A stretch of 64,000 nucleotides of DNA from Druceiella hillmani (lineage: Eukaryota; Arthropoda; Insecta; Lepidoptera; Hepialidae): NCBI GenBank assembly GCA_039881145.1, contig JAYKKI010000066.1, forward strand, positions 10,741,001-10,805,000, given 5' to 3'. Positions within the stretch are counted from its first letter, which is position 1. Every line of letters starts with the position of its first letter. The notes beneath the pieces were generated by a model. That model saw only the letters and a program-made list of their open reading frames with translations. It was not told where the DNA came from and ran no database searches. Below are positions 1 through 11,753 of the stretch, one piece after another. A program made the position numbers and the translations under genes.

Positions 1-174
1 TGAATCAGTGAGCGCAGAAATGTGAAGTTTTGCTCAAGTTCTCCTTTTAGGTAATGGACATTCCATCGAAATTCTTTTGATAAATTCCACGTGAATGGAA
101 AATATAGGATTTTCATAAAGAAAATTAGTTATAAAATGGGTTTTATTAAAATTTCTTGAAGTAAATTCGATAAG

Positions 175-262
175 GTACTCTCACGAGACTCGAACTAAAA
201 CAAAAATATGGAAAAGGATAGGTGACTGACTAACCGGTATGCCCAAACCGTTGAGTTAAAAA
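175..262 (-). repeat. tRNA-derived SINE head (fragment)
   Basis: On the minus strand the segment contains an A-box-like stretch (TTGGGCATACCGG) and, about 45 nt further, a good B box, AGTTCGAGTCT (plus positions about 185-196). A-box to B-box spacing and order are those of a tRNA-related pol III promoter. It does not fold as a tRNA, so it is read as the 5' head of an old tRNA-derived SINE running toward position 1. The family is not recognised and no clear 3' tail was found. Confidence 0.4.
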
Positions 263-589
263 TACGCAATTGGAAGTACCACCTATTTTTAGATCAGAGC
301 ATTAACTATGAAACGGTTTCGACAATTTTTCACAGGATCAGAAAAAAGAGATCAGTATTAATAGCAATCCGAGATCCTAATTACATCCTAGCCTTAACCT
401 TCGGTCACAGTAACATAAACTTTATGAGATATTAAATACACCTTGGAATTTTGTAAGTATACCAACTTACTGATGTTAGACACGGGAGCCGAATTTCGAA
501 AACTGTTACAACGTGACTGAAAAACTTATGCCCAGAAAAACCAAAAAACAGTCTACTATTAAAAGTTCTTATTTCTTTCGTTTTGTTAC

Positions 590-1480
590 TGTTTAGAGAC
601 GTATAGGGTTTTCATAATCACAACAGCGATGTTTGGGAACACTTTTTATTTTGGTTGAGTAAATGTGATATAGATTTCTTTCACTTGGTGGAATAGACCT
701 AGTCTTTGGAAGAGGAGGGAGGATCTTCATCCAAAACTCGACTTATCATCATGTCGGCTTTCATGTGATCTTGTGGTAATGCTCTTGCCATATTCAATAC
801 GAAAATTCCTTCCTTTTTTTACTGTCACTATCTTCCCATGCTTGATATACACTTGCTATTTGGACAAAGCTCCGTAGAAGAGTCATTAAATCGCAGAGAA
901 TTAATGAAACCTGATAATCGATGTTTGGATATCACGCAGCGGAATATTTCATGGCCAGTACCATCTGTGGCAGAAATCATATTGATATCGGAATCATTGA
1001 ACTTAAGTACTGACGAATAGTCCGTAATATTTATAACGCTTTCATTTCAGTGGTATTTATATCCATAAGTTTTATCTTGGCACTGTATCTGAACTTGACC
1101 CTATACTTACTAAGCTTTTGGTTTGTAAATCCCACTAAACTTTCTAACATTGAATGGTCAAAAACTTTGGACCAAGTTCAAAATAAATTTCAAAGTTTTT
1201 GATATTTGGACGCCTTAGTAAATTTGTTATCTGTTGAGATGCAGTTCGTGATGTTTTCAGGCACTCTTGACAATTCCCGATAAATAAATATTTACCTTTC
1301 TAACGTTCTGATGACTCGCTCAATCTCCCTTAACGCATTTCTTCAGCTTGTTCCTGAAACACGTCCTGAGATAATTCTTTAGTGACTGAAACTTCTTCGT
1401 CTTCTAAATGTACGGTTTCCGGTATAAAATTCGAGTCATCGCCTTGATAATTGAGATCACTGAAATGATTGCTTTCTTCG
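590..1480 (-). pseudogene. decayed piggyBac-like transposase
   Basis: The minus strand carries pieces of a piggyBac-family transposase, broken by stops and frameshifts. From about 1480 downward comes an acidic N-terminal piece (containing DDSNFIPETVHLEDEE), as is usual in this family. The start of the DDD transposase domain follows at about 1150-1030 (ESLVGFTNQKLSKYRVKFRY). At 979-853 the best block reads ATDGTGHEIFRC and then INSLRFNDSSTE; piggyBac proteins have the closely similar pattern 'DGTG-EIFR ... LRFDD' here. Downstream, at about 640-600, weak similarity to the later 'VV-IM' part is possible. The expected length is about 550-600 aa, so a large part is missing. It cannot encode an active enzyme. 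The family call rests on recognised motifs and no search was run. Confidence 0.72.
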
Positions 1481-2540
1481 TTCAATAATTTTTATATTAG
1501 TTGAACATGGCTTTTAAAATCTACGGAATTCTCTTAGAACTATGAGATCTAATTGACTGAGCCATCTGAACACCTAAAAGGGCATTCACGAGGATTGGGC
1601 TAATTATAATATTTTGAAGCCCTTATTCTAAGTGGTATAAACAATTTCTTTATCATTTGTTTCCATAATTAGATAGCAGAAATCTTTTTATTGAATAAAG
1701 ATTGATTAGTTTTTATAATGTTTTAATATTATTAAATTTATTAAGCTGTGTAAACAATACATTATTATTGTAATGTTTCAGCAAAATCGCATGCAGAGTA
1801 TATTTCAAGAGCCCAGATCTTGCATTAGAATCTATTTATTAGAATAAAAGAAATTATCTCTAAGTCAGAAATATAAAATTGTGTAATAAATATTAAATTA
1901 AAAAAGAAATTACAGATAGTAAAAAAGTAACAAAGACCTCAAGTAAATGTTAGATAATTTACCTAATATTTAACAGTTTATTAAATGTTATTAGCAATAT
2001 TAATTACGACAAAATAAACTGCATTTGTTACTTATTCCTACGGAAGTCCATTTCAGTTTTTAAAGATCATCAGTTTTTAAAGTTCGTTTTGTAAGATTAT
2101 AATTTCACAAATCTGCTAAAACCTGTGTCAGTAATTGTCTTTTTACATAGTTTTAATAAATTGATTTTACAAATTACTCGACCACTTTTAATTGAATTAA
2201 AAGTTTTGGGTCATTTGATATGAAATCAAGTAAAGAAGTAGTTGTGTATAATATAAAGAATTAGGGTTGAGAACAATTATATTGATGTATTGTCCAGGAA
2301 ACACTATGAAAATATAACGATAATACTAAGGTGGTTGTTTTCAGACACTTACCATAACGGTGACGTGGTTGACTCGTAGACACCTGCTATCACTCCGCGG
2401 CCGCGCGCGTCTGACTGACGAATATCTGAGCACGTGCTAATAAGATATTGAGAACGCTGCTGTTACAATTTAAAAAATAACGACTCCGTGTAGGATTTTG
2501 CGATGTCTGTCAGATAATCGCGTTAGCCAGAGAGGGTTAA
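1481..2540 (-). mobile_element. possible 5' end of the piggyBac-like element with TTAA site
   Basis: Upstream of the transposase remnant (minus-strand sense) is about 1 kb of A+T-rich non-coding DNA. It ends at 2536 in the minus-strand sequence CCCTCTCTGGCTAACGCG, directly preceded by TTAA (2537-2540). piggyBac elements insert at TTAA and their ends typically start with CCC, so this is a plausible terminus. The matching other end is not visible and may lie outside the window. A short G+C-rich patch (2393-2415, CCGCGGCCGCGCGCG) lies inside this stretch and might be a promoter CpG cluster of the element; that is speculative. Confidence 0.35.
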
Positions 2541-4374
2541 ATTAATTATGCGTAACTTAATTGAAAGGTTCTAAAAAAATATTTCTAACATATACACACA
2601 CACTCTAGATTTCCATTATTACAGAAGATCTTTTCAGACCTCGAATTATTCATATCGATATAACAAGGTACTCTGAATTAATTATTTCAATTTCACTATC
2701 TTTGGTATCACACGTTTGTTACTTCCCAGAAAGCTCTTTAAATTAAAATTAAAAAAAAATTGATTATCTTAATGTAAAGCAAATTTTTTCAGTGAAGGTC
2801 CTTTATTCAGTATTTAGAATAATTTTTACCGAGTACATTTAAAAAATACGGAGTACAAATATTTAAAACAAAGACATCTAAATACACACAGTATTTATAT
2901 TCTACAAATATATCATATCAGTTACGTTCGTTTTAGCATAATCAATATAATCAGTCAATTAAGTGTATTTGGCAAAAAAATAGCAAGATTACTGAATTCG
3001 TTCTACTAAAATATTAGTTTTTAATTTATAAAATAACGCAGTCATCTTAAAATTAGATCTTAATGTCATGAATATTATTGGTTCCTAGAAATCTGGCACT
3101 TATATAAAACGCTTTTGTTGTCATGCGTAACAAGTAGATGAATTTTACTGTCCTGAAAATTCAAATTAAAATATTCTATAGACTTTAGACACAATAAATT
3201 CAAAATGTGTTAATTCTCTTGAACATATTTTAGTAACTTGATAATGTAATAAGACAATTAATCTTTATATTTGTATAATAAAACTTTAACAATTGATATC
3301 AAACTTTTCAAACTGTTAATAATTTCATAAAACTTGTTTATTTCACAAGAAAGAAAAATAAAAAATCTACTGAAAGGACAAACGAAGCAAAAATCTAACT
3401 TGAAATTTATTTCGATTCTAAAATAACTGTGGAGGTGGTGTGGAGTACATATTGAATAAACGGTTCTTAGTCGTTGAAAAGAGTATATATTTTACATTCT
3501 GATAAATATTTCATTAAATACTACTTTTTACCTTTACCTCAAGCATAATTTTTATTATCGTACTTTTTATTTGTCGGAAAATCAAAAGTTGGCAAGAATG
3601 AGATCTACTAAAGTTTTATTCCAAAGGCATCACAGTCATTGCTTTAATACATTATCCATCTTTTAATCTTCAACAAGTCACATTTTCTCTTATATAGTTG
3701 ATGCATCAGTATAAAGAACTCACTTAAACATGACTATTCCATATAAGTCCAAAAAACCTTCAGTTTTTAAATAATCATACAGATTTTTTTTCTTACTTGG
3801 ACACAGTAGAGAACTTTTGTGTATAAATTATCTCCATGTCTCTCGAAAATATTGAAAAAACACAAGTGTAATAATATGTTCTGATATTTTCTAGCAAATT
3901 TAACGAAACTATTATTAGAGCGATGATATTGAAACAATTTTTTTTTTCGATTTCACATTTCAAATTTCTGATTTCGTATTTGATACTACACTTTCCCAAT
4001 CATTTCTTTGTTAATAATAACTTTTATTAGTTGGAAAACAGTTTTCTAAAATTTCATTTATTCCTTGTGAAAAATCAACTCACGTTTACCCTATAACTAT
4101 TTTGAACCTCTGGAAAACTTGACCGCCTTTCCACTCACTTTTCGAACAAAAATATTCTGTTAGTAATAAGTACATATATATTATTCTCTTTCATACAATA
4201 ATTCTTAAATAATTTGTAAGTTTTCAGAAAAGTACAAATTTAAAATTATTGTAGCACGTATCACCGCAGCCGGTTCAACTAAAGAAAGAACATAGGATTT
4301 TATAATTTCAAAAATTAATTCGTAATGCAGTTGTTCAAAAATACCAAAGGAGTTTCTAGCTACTCAACGTGATG
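2541..4374. other. A+T-rich stretch without recognisable features
   Basis: Read on both strands; only short frames occur (longest about 68 codons) and none resembles a known protein. There are poly-A and poly-T runs and no repeat shared with other parts of the window. Confidence 0.6.
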
Positions 4375-4700
4375 TAATTACACAAATGTATATTGTATCT
4401 ATGTATGTGCGTAGATGGCGCTAGGTACATTTTAAGGCGTACAATGAAGTTCTCCACCCGGACATACTTTAGCGAAATGGACGTGAACAAAATTGAAGCG
4501 TGCAATGGTGTGAGATGGATAGGTGCTTGAGTAAGCAACCCGAATACTGGCAGACGCGCGATGGCAAACATTGTTGTCGGTCGTCTTCTGCATAAAACAT
4601 TTTTCCATGTTTAATATATTCGACATAACCATACTTAATTTTATCAGTTTTTTAATACATGGTTCGGTTGTCAATATTTACAGCAAAACCACAATCTTTA
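4375..4700 (+). repeat. interspersed repeat family 'R350', copy 1
   Basis: This copy shares an ordered series of blocks with two others at 57.5 and 58.1 kb: AATGTATATTGTAT..., AATGAAGTTCTCC, GGTGCTTGAGTAAGCAACC, CTGGCAG-CGC and TGTCGGTCGT. It is moderately diverged and more G+C-rich than its surroundings. Antisense open frames (for example 4432-4674) cross it but do not correspond to frames in the other two copies, so it is not taken as coding. There are no terminal inverted repeats and no clear pol III boxes; class unknown. Confidence 0.6.
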
Positions 4701-5952
4701 TAGCTCATATCTAGTGGTTCTGCTACTAATATTGTTGACAGGAAAGTTGCAGTATAAAATTTCGAAACTATTGAATTTTAATGGAAAATGAAGAGATAAG
4801 ACATTATATTTAAAGTAGAAATTTTATTTTAATTTAAAGTAGAATTGAAAAATAAATCAACACCTTCGAAGAAGTTATGATACTTAACAGTAAAAAGCCC
4901 AACTTTCATACTAAACAAGTTAGAAAAGCTAAACGGAAACAAATTTTGAATTTGCTTCCTTTCTTGGACAAATTGTTTCTTTTAAACTTTTGATTCCTTT
5001 TCCAAAAATTTCATAAAATATTTTTCAAAATATTTTTTTGAAGTGCTTTCCAAATTGTGATTTACACATGATTTATTATGTGATGCTGACTAGCAATTTA
5101 AGGTGAAAAACATATTTACAGATGGGATGTTACTGAAAAACCCTGAGCCAAATTCTAAGCAATGTTGCTTGACGAAATTTTAAAAATAGGAGAATAAATA
5201 ACATATTTATATATAATATTCAAAATTACCTATATTTAAAATCTGCTCAATTTGATAAATATGGTGGTGACTTTTCAATTTTGAATTTTTTCACACTGAA
5301 TATAATACAGACTGTTAGCCGCCATATGGATGGATGATCATCTCACCTATTTAAGGAAATAGGCAAGAATAAAACAATTGGAGCAATATTTCATTCGTCC
5401 ATCGGCTTAACAAATCACACCTGTATACTCTAGTACACACAACTACATAAAAACACAATAATTCCTTTTCATCATTTCATCATCGTCGCCGTTTTTTAAT
5501 CCTTGCCTATTTTTATTTTTAATGCAAATGTAAGCTATCATTAAATGACCTTTTTACTTAATTCACTTTATTTTCTTAAAAGTTGACACTGACATCATTT
5601 TCATCTATCGTTGCTGGAACAAATGACATTTAACTTACCATTTTAACTAAGTACAGATAAATATAAATGTAGACTTTGTGAAAGCTAACAATAATTTACT
5701 TACAGCATTGTAACTATAAATAACTATTCGTGTTTGGAGAATGAAGAAAAGAAATGAGCTTGAAACATTGTCAAAAAAAAGGCGGAAAATGTGAAACAGA
5801 AACGGCATTAAAAATATTGCACAACCATTTTCAAATATTAACTGTTGATAATCGAAGCACATTTGATGAAATTTGTAATACCAAGCATGACAATAAATGC
5901 ATTTAATAAAAACTAATCAAATGGAAATTTTTTTTGTTTGAGACTTTACTAT
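4701..5952. other. A+T-rich stretch without recognisable features
   Basis: No frame resembles a protein. There is a short local duplication of TTTAAAGTAGAA around 4810-4845. Nothing else stands out. Confidence 0.55.
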
Positions 5953-6055
5953 GACCTGAAGATTGTCACACAACGAAACCTAGGTGGTGACTACTAATTT
6001 AAATAAAATGGATATAATACTACATCACATAGTTTCATTTAGTTGTGAATAAAAA
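5953..6055 (+). repeat. palindromic hammerhead family, decayed single arm
   Basis: Only one arm is present, in plus orientation. It shows the core CTGAAGA, a changed stem II hairpin (TTGT/ACAA closing a CAC loop), CGAAACCTAGG and, after a changed stretch, the family tail with the blocks ATAATACTACATCAC and AGTTTCATTTAGTTGTGAAT. The base that would precede cleavage is G (GGTG instead of GGTC), which a hammerhead does not cut, so this copy is expected to be dead. The 3' arm boundary agrees with the other copies. Confidence 0.7.
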
Positions 6056-6612
6056 ATGAAAAAAATGTTCCGAACTCCATTAATAGAAAACTCTGTAAAT
6101 ATATATCTCGCTTTTGCACCTGTTTATCTGTTGGAGAGTCTAAATGGGATGTCTTTGAGCAGTAAGTAAATTCTAGTTCAATGAGATTTTAATTAACATA
6201 ATAATAACCACAATATTTTATTGTGTATATTGTACGTTTGGAAGTCATTCTACGTAGAATTATAAGAACATTAAATTTTCATTCCACATTGTGGTAAACT
6301 ATGTAAGTAATAATTAATTTTAAGAATTGTATTTATAAAACATAGTGTTTGTTCATTATTCACACATATTTTCACTTTAGGTTTCAGAGAGAATGGAACA
6401 AAATTTAAGAACATTAAAATTATACAATACCATATACATCTGTTCTCCTTGTAGAGACAATATGTAAGTATATGTAAACTAAACATTATCCAAGATATCA
6501 AAAAGTTCCACGTAAAAATTAAGACTGCTATGCGCATTTTATAATAGAAATTTGAAGCTATTTTTATGAAATGATAAATTTTTCCTTACCAAATATCTAA
6601 CAAATGGTCTGT
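6056..6612. other. A+T-rich stretch without recognisable features
   Basis: The longest frame (6271-6537, minus) is hydrophobic and low in complexity, with no family resemblance; it is treated as a chance frame. No repeats shared with other parts of the window were seen. Confidence 0.5.
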
Positions 6613-8150
6613 ATATACAGGTATCCCGTAAGAAGTAGACCAATGATGTGTCGGTAATAGAGGGGGGTTATTACACATACGAGAAAATAAATTTTATTAT
6701 CTTACGCCTAATAGTGTTAGAGATATCTTTATCTTCTTCTATTTTCGTTACTACGCGTAAAAATAATATTAATTACATATTGTTACTCTTTCCACTTTTT
6801 TAATTGTCAAATATCTTTAAAAGAACATTCTTCTATATAATTAAAATGTTGTTCATTCGTTATTTTTGGCAACATAAAAATGAAACGTTGAAGCATGTGC
6901 ATTTTTTTAAATTAGTGGAAAAAAAATTTGGCAACCTTGTTGAACTTTATTTCAAAAACATCCACACTTCACATATACCCAAAAATTGTATAATTTTTGG
7001 GTACCAATTTTTTTTATAATGAGCTTTTTACCACACCATTGATAATTTTTTTGGTCCAGTTAAAATAAACAAGTGTATTATTTGTGATCGTAGCGCATTT
7101 ACTATGTTTTTTTTCATTACAGTAAATACTCAAAATATCTCCTGCTAGCTCTTATTAAAAAAACAGTATATTCTTACAATTTTCTTAAAATTCATAAGGC
7201 TTAGGTAACAGGTAGCAGCGCTGGTCCTCGTTTTATATGGTACGGTTACAAATTATTTCTCCTTAAAATGCGGTGTACTGCACTTCTTGCAACACTAGTA
7301 CGTCGATAGATTGGTCGAATACTAGGAGAAGGAGTTTCTTCCACTTCGGCCAGCATTTGATGCTCATCAACATTTATAGCACTTCCTTCAGGAACTACGT
7401 ATCCAGGAATTCAACCCTATAAATATGCGTTATTTACACGAAGAAAGACTTTGTGATCAGGATAACGTTCGCGATTAGGGTAGCGCTCGCGATAGGTACG
7501 AGCGACTGGTCGAGCATTCCCACATAACCCGTAAATGAAATAGAATTCTGCATATTCACGAACAATGTAGTTCTCAGTCATTTTACAATGCGGTCGATTA
7601 AAAAATATCCAAATCACAAGCACATAGTGTAATTCAAGCGCAGGTCAGCAAATAAAAACAGTGGTAGGGGAAAAACAGCAAAAAACACGTTGTTAGTTCC
7701 GAGCGAAAAACAAGTCGCTAAAGAAGCGTAGTTGTTGAGGGAAAGATCAGAAGAGGCCGCTTGACGACTGAAAACAATAAAAAGACCATACGAGTGGAAA
7801 AGAGATAGCGAATCAATTTTGATTACCGGTTGTTTTGATCGTGAGCATTTCTACGAATGCGGAGTTATTTTAAATAAAGGAGATATTTTTCGATCGTTTA
7901 CAGAATTAATTGTAACAATGTTACCTTTTTGGAATCTATATGAATTCTTAATGTTTTTGAAATAAAGTTCCACAAGGTTGCTATACATTTTTTATACTAT
8001 CATGGTTCAAATATGACTTTTTTCCATGTTTTGTAATTTAAAAAATGCATATATTTCAGCGTTTAATTTTTATGTTGCCGATAATAACGAATGAAAAACA
8101 TTTTAATTAGGAAAACGAATGTTCACTTAAAGATATTGGATAATTGGCTA
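6613..8150 (-). mobile_element. decayed DNA transposon with long inverted repeats (DUF4817-type)
   Basis: Two long segments are inverted copies of one another: about 6800-6985 and 7930-8147. Shared blocks include AACATTC, AATTAAAATGTT-TTCATTCGTTATT, GGCAACATAAAAAT and GGAACTTTATTTCAAAAACAT (or its near match). Between them lies a minus-strand transposase remnant (7200-7623). At 6619 the sequence ACAGGTATCCCGTAAG resembles the termini of insect elements of this type, so it is a candidate left end. No matching right end was found beyond 8150, so that side is probably truncated. A short perfect hairpin (ACCCAAAAATT, 6977-7002) sits at the inner edge of the left repeat. Confidence 0.6.
7200..7623 (-). 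pseudogene. DUF4817-like transposase remnant
   Basis: The minus-strand frame from 7623 to 7417 has the pattern of the DUF4817 helix-turn-helix domain of insect transposon proteins: NYIVREYAEFYFIYGLCG, then ARTYRERYPNRERYPDHKVFLRV. After a frame break, a second block (7380-7260) reads QMLAEVEETPSPSIRPIYRR and VARSAVHRILRRN, the next helix-turn-helix of the same proteins. A last piece near 7240 reads YPYHIKRGPALLP. The catalytic DDE domain that should follow is absent. The remnant sits between two long inverted repeats. The family name comes from remembered motif patterns. Confidence 0.65.
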
Positions 8151-10898
8151 AGTTGGTTTAAGGCAGTTAATTTTTGAAAACTATTTGAAAATGTATTATA
8201 AACTTTATTTTTATAGGAATTTTCTTCGATTTGTATTTCAAATATCCATCATCCAGTGTTACGTTCTCGTACGATATGCAGTGTTAGCTCGTTTCTGGGA
8301 TTGTCGCTGGTAAGAAAATGCAACTTACTTGTAGTGTGTTTGTGCGTTAGTTTCCTTAAACTTGTTATTTATTAAAACTGTTCGGAAATTTAAAAGTTAA
8401 AAAATGTTATTTTTAAGATTACTCACATGTAAGAAATTAATAAAGAAACGAATTAATTTCCATATTTTAAGATATTCACGGTATTTATTTCACGGTAGAA
8501 GGATGCTTAGCAATATAGTTTTTGAACAATAACATTTATATTTTTTATCAATTTAATAGAAATTGTATACATCCTTGAATGTTTTAATATACCTTAGTGT
8601 ATACCGACATTTATAGTGTAATTTATACCCATATTTTAAAAATTTTGTTTCATTTTATTTTTAATTATGGGTAATAAGATTCTTTATGATTTCGTTGATT
8701 AAAAAATTTGTTAAAATGTTGCTTGCATTAAAAGAATATCAAACACCTTCCTTTGCGTGAAGTTTTTAGTTAATTCAATTTTTCTTTATGATTAGATACT
8801 ACATACGCTAAATAAAGAGACATTTAATACTTTTTTGTATCATAAATTAGAAATCTACATTATTTTGAAACAACAGTAAATACTTGCCTTATTATATTCT
8901 AAGAATGAAAGAAACTATGTTTTCTCAGTTTTAAAAATCTATATTTTTTATGTATCACTTTTTCATTTATTAGTTTTAGAAAGCATAAGCGGAAATACGC
9001 CCAATTTCCACATATAAAATCTTAAGGGATGAAGAAAAACTCATCGAGATACCAAGGAGCAAAATTGCGACACGTTATATCAAAGACGGGTATGTATGTT
9101 AACAAAATAATACTGTTACGTTTCCAAATACGGCTTATACATTTATATAAATATTTTGTAACAAAAAACGTAGTAAAAGAAAAAAGAAATACATAGTTAA
9201 TTATTGAAAAGTAACAAATAAAACCAAACTAATTGCTAATAATTATTTTGCCTAAGCTAATTATTTGAATTTAAAAAGCAGTTTGAAGTTATATTAATAA
9301 TAACAATAATAATTACATGAGGAATTAAATATTATAAGTAATTTTTGAAGAAATATAAATCATTTTTATTAAAAATATTAAGGAGCTGAGATATGAAAAT
9401 ATTCATAAACTATTTTTAAAATATTGCCAACTCAATTACGAAAAAAGAAAAAGTACGTGACTCTCCGAAAAGCACATGTAAACATCACATTCAATACAAA
9501 GACACATATATAGTTACAAAGTACAAGGTAAAAAATAATTCAATTAAATAAGTAAAAGAAAAATATTGAATATTTTGTATGGGGGCAAATCAAATAAATA
9601 AAGTGGTAACATATGTTTATAAATGCCCAAGGGTGTGCCTAAATGGACGCATTATGGGACGGCAAGCCGCAGTCAATGCCCTGCCTTCGGGAACTGAGGA
9701 TTCGTCGTTTAGCAGATCTCCTTCGATACTAAATATACTAAATAGTGTTGTTGACTTTAAAGTTACTACTTTTTTAATTAACTTACTTCAACTACCGATT
9801 ACCCAAACTATATTCAAGTAAACTGATCGAATTTTAACTTGAACTCTAGCAATCTTGATCCGCGAAGTGAACTGATTTTTGCAGTGTCGTAATCTCTGTC
9901 TAATAACTTCGTTGTCCGTCTCTCGTTCGGTCAAGGTCATCTCTAGAATGCGTGGAAATATCAAGTTCAAATTAATATCAACTCAGCTGTACGAAAATTA
10001 TGCTTTTACCTTAACACAAGCAAACAGAACAATAAAACACGGCCTTTTCCGCATAATATGACACTTGAAAATAAAGAAAAACCTATATGGAACTCCTCGT
10101 TAACCTAGGATCATGAATTTGGTAATAATCAAGGTCTTTTAGCACAAAAGAGGAAAAACATCCGAAAATCGTTAATTTTTTAAATAAAAAAATATTTTGT
10201 TTAAATACCCCCTGTTTAAAATAAGGTAGATAATATATTTTCCTTTTAAATAATTCAAATTTTGTAAATAGTTTAAAAGGAATATTATGTACAATTAAAT
10301 ATTTATAAATGCCTAAGTTTGTACGAAACCTTTCTAGTGCGAGTTCAAACCGTGCTTGAAAATTTTATCTTAATTATTTTAAAAATATTTTAAGATAAAT
10401 TTAAATTTCTTCAAAGAAAAAAAACTTATGACCGAAGAAACGAACATAAATATCAGAAACGTTACATGAATTAAAAAGGGAATATAACCTATTCTTAACG
10501 ACAAATAATCGCCATGAATATTTATTAAATTATTGCGCAAATATAATCATGTCAAAAATTGTAAATAAAAATTTTAATAGGATTAAAATTATAATCACTA
10601 GCGCATATAAAATATACGACCACAGTCGCACGTAAACACGCACTCTGCAGATTTACACAAAGGTATATATATGGAGATGGCTCATTTAACATTTAAAAAG
10701 AAATAAACTACCCATATCTGGAATATATATAACTACTCTTCTTCTGAATCAAGTTTGTATCTCAAAAGGAAATTTGGCCAGAATAAAAGTATTTTATATC
10801 TTGGCAAGAGTGTTAAGCTAAATAGAGAGTGACAGTTTCTAAAATTTTATTTACGATTTCTTCTGGCTAAAACACTAATGATTGAATTACATATCCCC
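8151..10898. other. A+T-rich stretch, one small G+C-richer patch
   Basis: Mostly low-complexity DNA with no recognisable protein. The patch 9625-9720 is richer in G+C (GGACGGCAAGCCGCAGTC and TGCCCTGCCTTCGGGAAC) and lies in an 80-codon plus-strand frame starting at 9579. I do not recognise the product on either strand; it could be a piece of an old repeat. A B-box-like string AGTTCAAACC at about 10342 has no A box at the right distance. Confidence 0.5.
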
Positions 10899-10968
10899 AA
10901 GAGTATATTTGATGGAAGTTACGTCTAGTGTTTATACACTAGACGTAACTTCCATCAAATATACTCTT
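10899..10968. repeat. perfect hairpin, 33-bp arms, 4-nt loop
   Basis: Left arm 10899-10931 and right arm 10936-10968 are exact reverse complements, separated by TTAT. The arm starts AAGAGTATATTTGATGG and ends CTAGTGT. Neither arm occurs elsewhere in the window. The perfect match indicates a recent origin or conversion between the arms. Confidence 0.95.
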
Positions 10969-11687
10969 CAAAGAATTACTCTAATATAAATTGTGTGGTG
11001 TCAGAAATATTCTGATATGACGTATAAGTTGGATCTTTAAAAGTCACGCTAAATCGTGATCATACAATTTAAAAGAATTTTAGTCACATTTGATATCTAT
11101 TGATACTCGAAGTTGTCACCTTGAGGGTTGGTGAAAGAAATTATTTTTAGTAACGATTTTAGCTTACAGATAAACTTTGTTTTCATAGATTCTAAATTTA
11201 TGAAGGTTAAAATTTTGTTATAAGTATCCTGTTGGAGTAACCATCCGCTTAACACCTTAAGCGTGTTGTGCTACAGGAAACTCTTAATTGCTTAATTGCA
11301 CCTAATAAACATACGCTGCCCCGCGCCGCTTATTCGCAAACGTTGTATTTGAGAAACTTAATTTGGTGACATACGTTTAAAAATTTGATGTTTGGGAATT
11401 ACGAGCTATAAAAATGATGTCTTCGAAATCCAGCCAATTGGGACAATAAGTTTTTGGAAAACTTCATTTCTCAGGAACTCACACTTGTCGGGATATCATT
11501 TCAGATTAAAATTTCGTAATCTTTGGATAATATTTGCGAGGTTTTTTATATGTAACGGTAGGTCGAATAAACTTATTACTATGTCGTGAATATGAACAAA
11601 GTATTGGATACCTCGAAGACCAGATATAGCTGAATCCATTAATCTCTGAAATATTTATGGGGAATATTTCAGCCAGGAAGGCATAAT

Positions 11688-11691
<4 letters not shown>

Positions 11692-11737
<46 letters not shown>

Positions 11738-11753
11738 TATATGTATATATATA
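11692..11753. repeat. (TA)n microsatellite
   Basis: An almost pure TA dinucleotide run, broken by single C and G changes near its right end (ACATATATATATGTATATATATA). Confidence 0.95.

Noticed and set aside
838..1020. A plus-strand 60-codon frame
   Set aside because: It is the antisense shadow of the piggyBac transposase remnant on the minus strand.
4432..4674. Antisense frames that look like a small gene
   Set aside because: They lie inside an interspersed repeat, and the frames are not conserved in the other two copies.
9579..9821. An 80-codon frame over a G+C-richer patch
   Set aside because: No recognisable protein on either strand; kept only as a note on composition.
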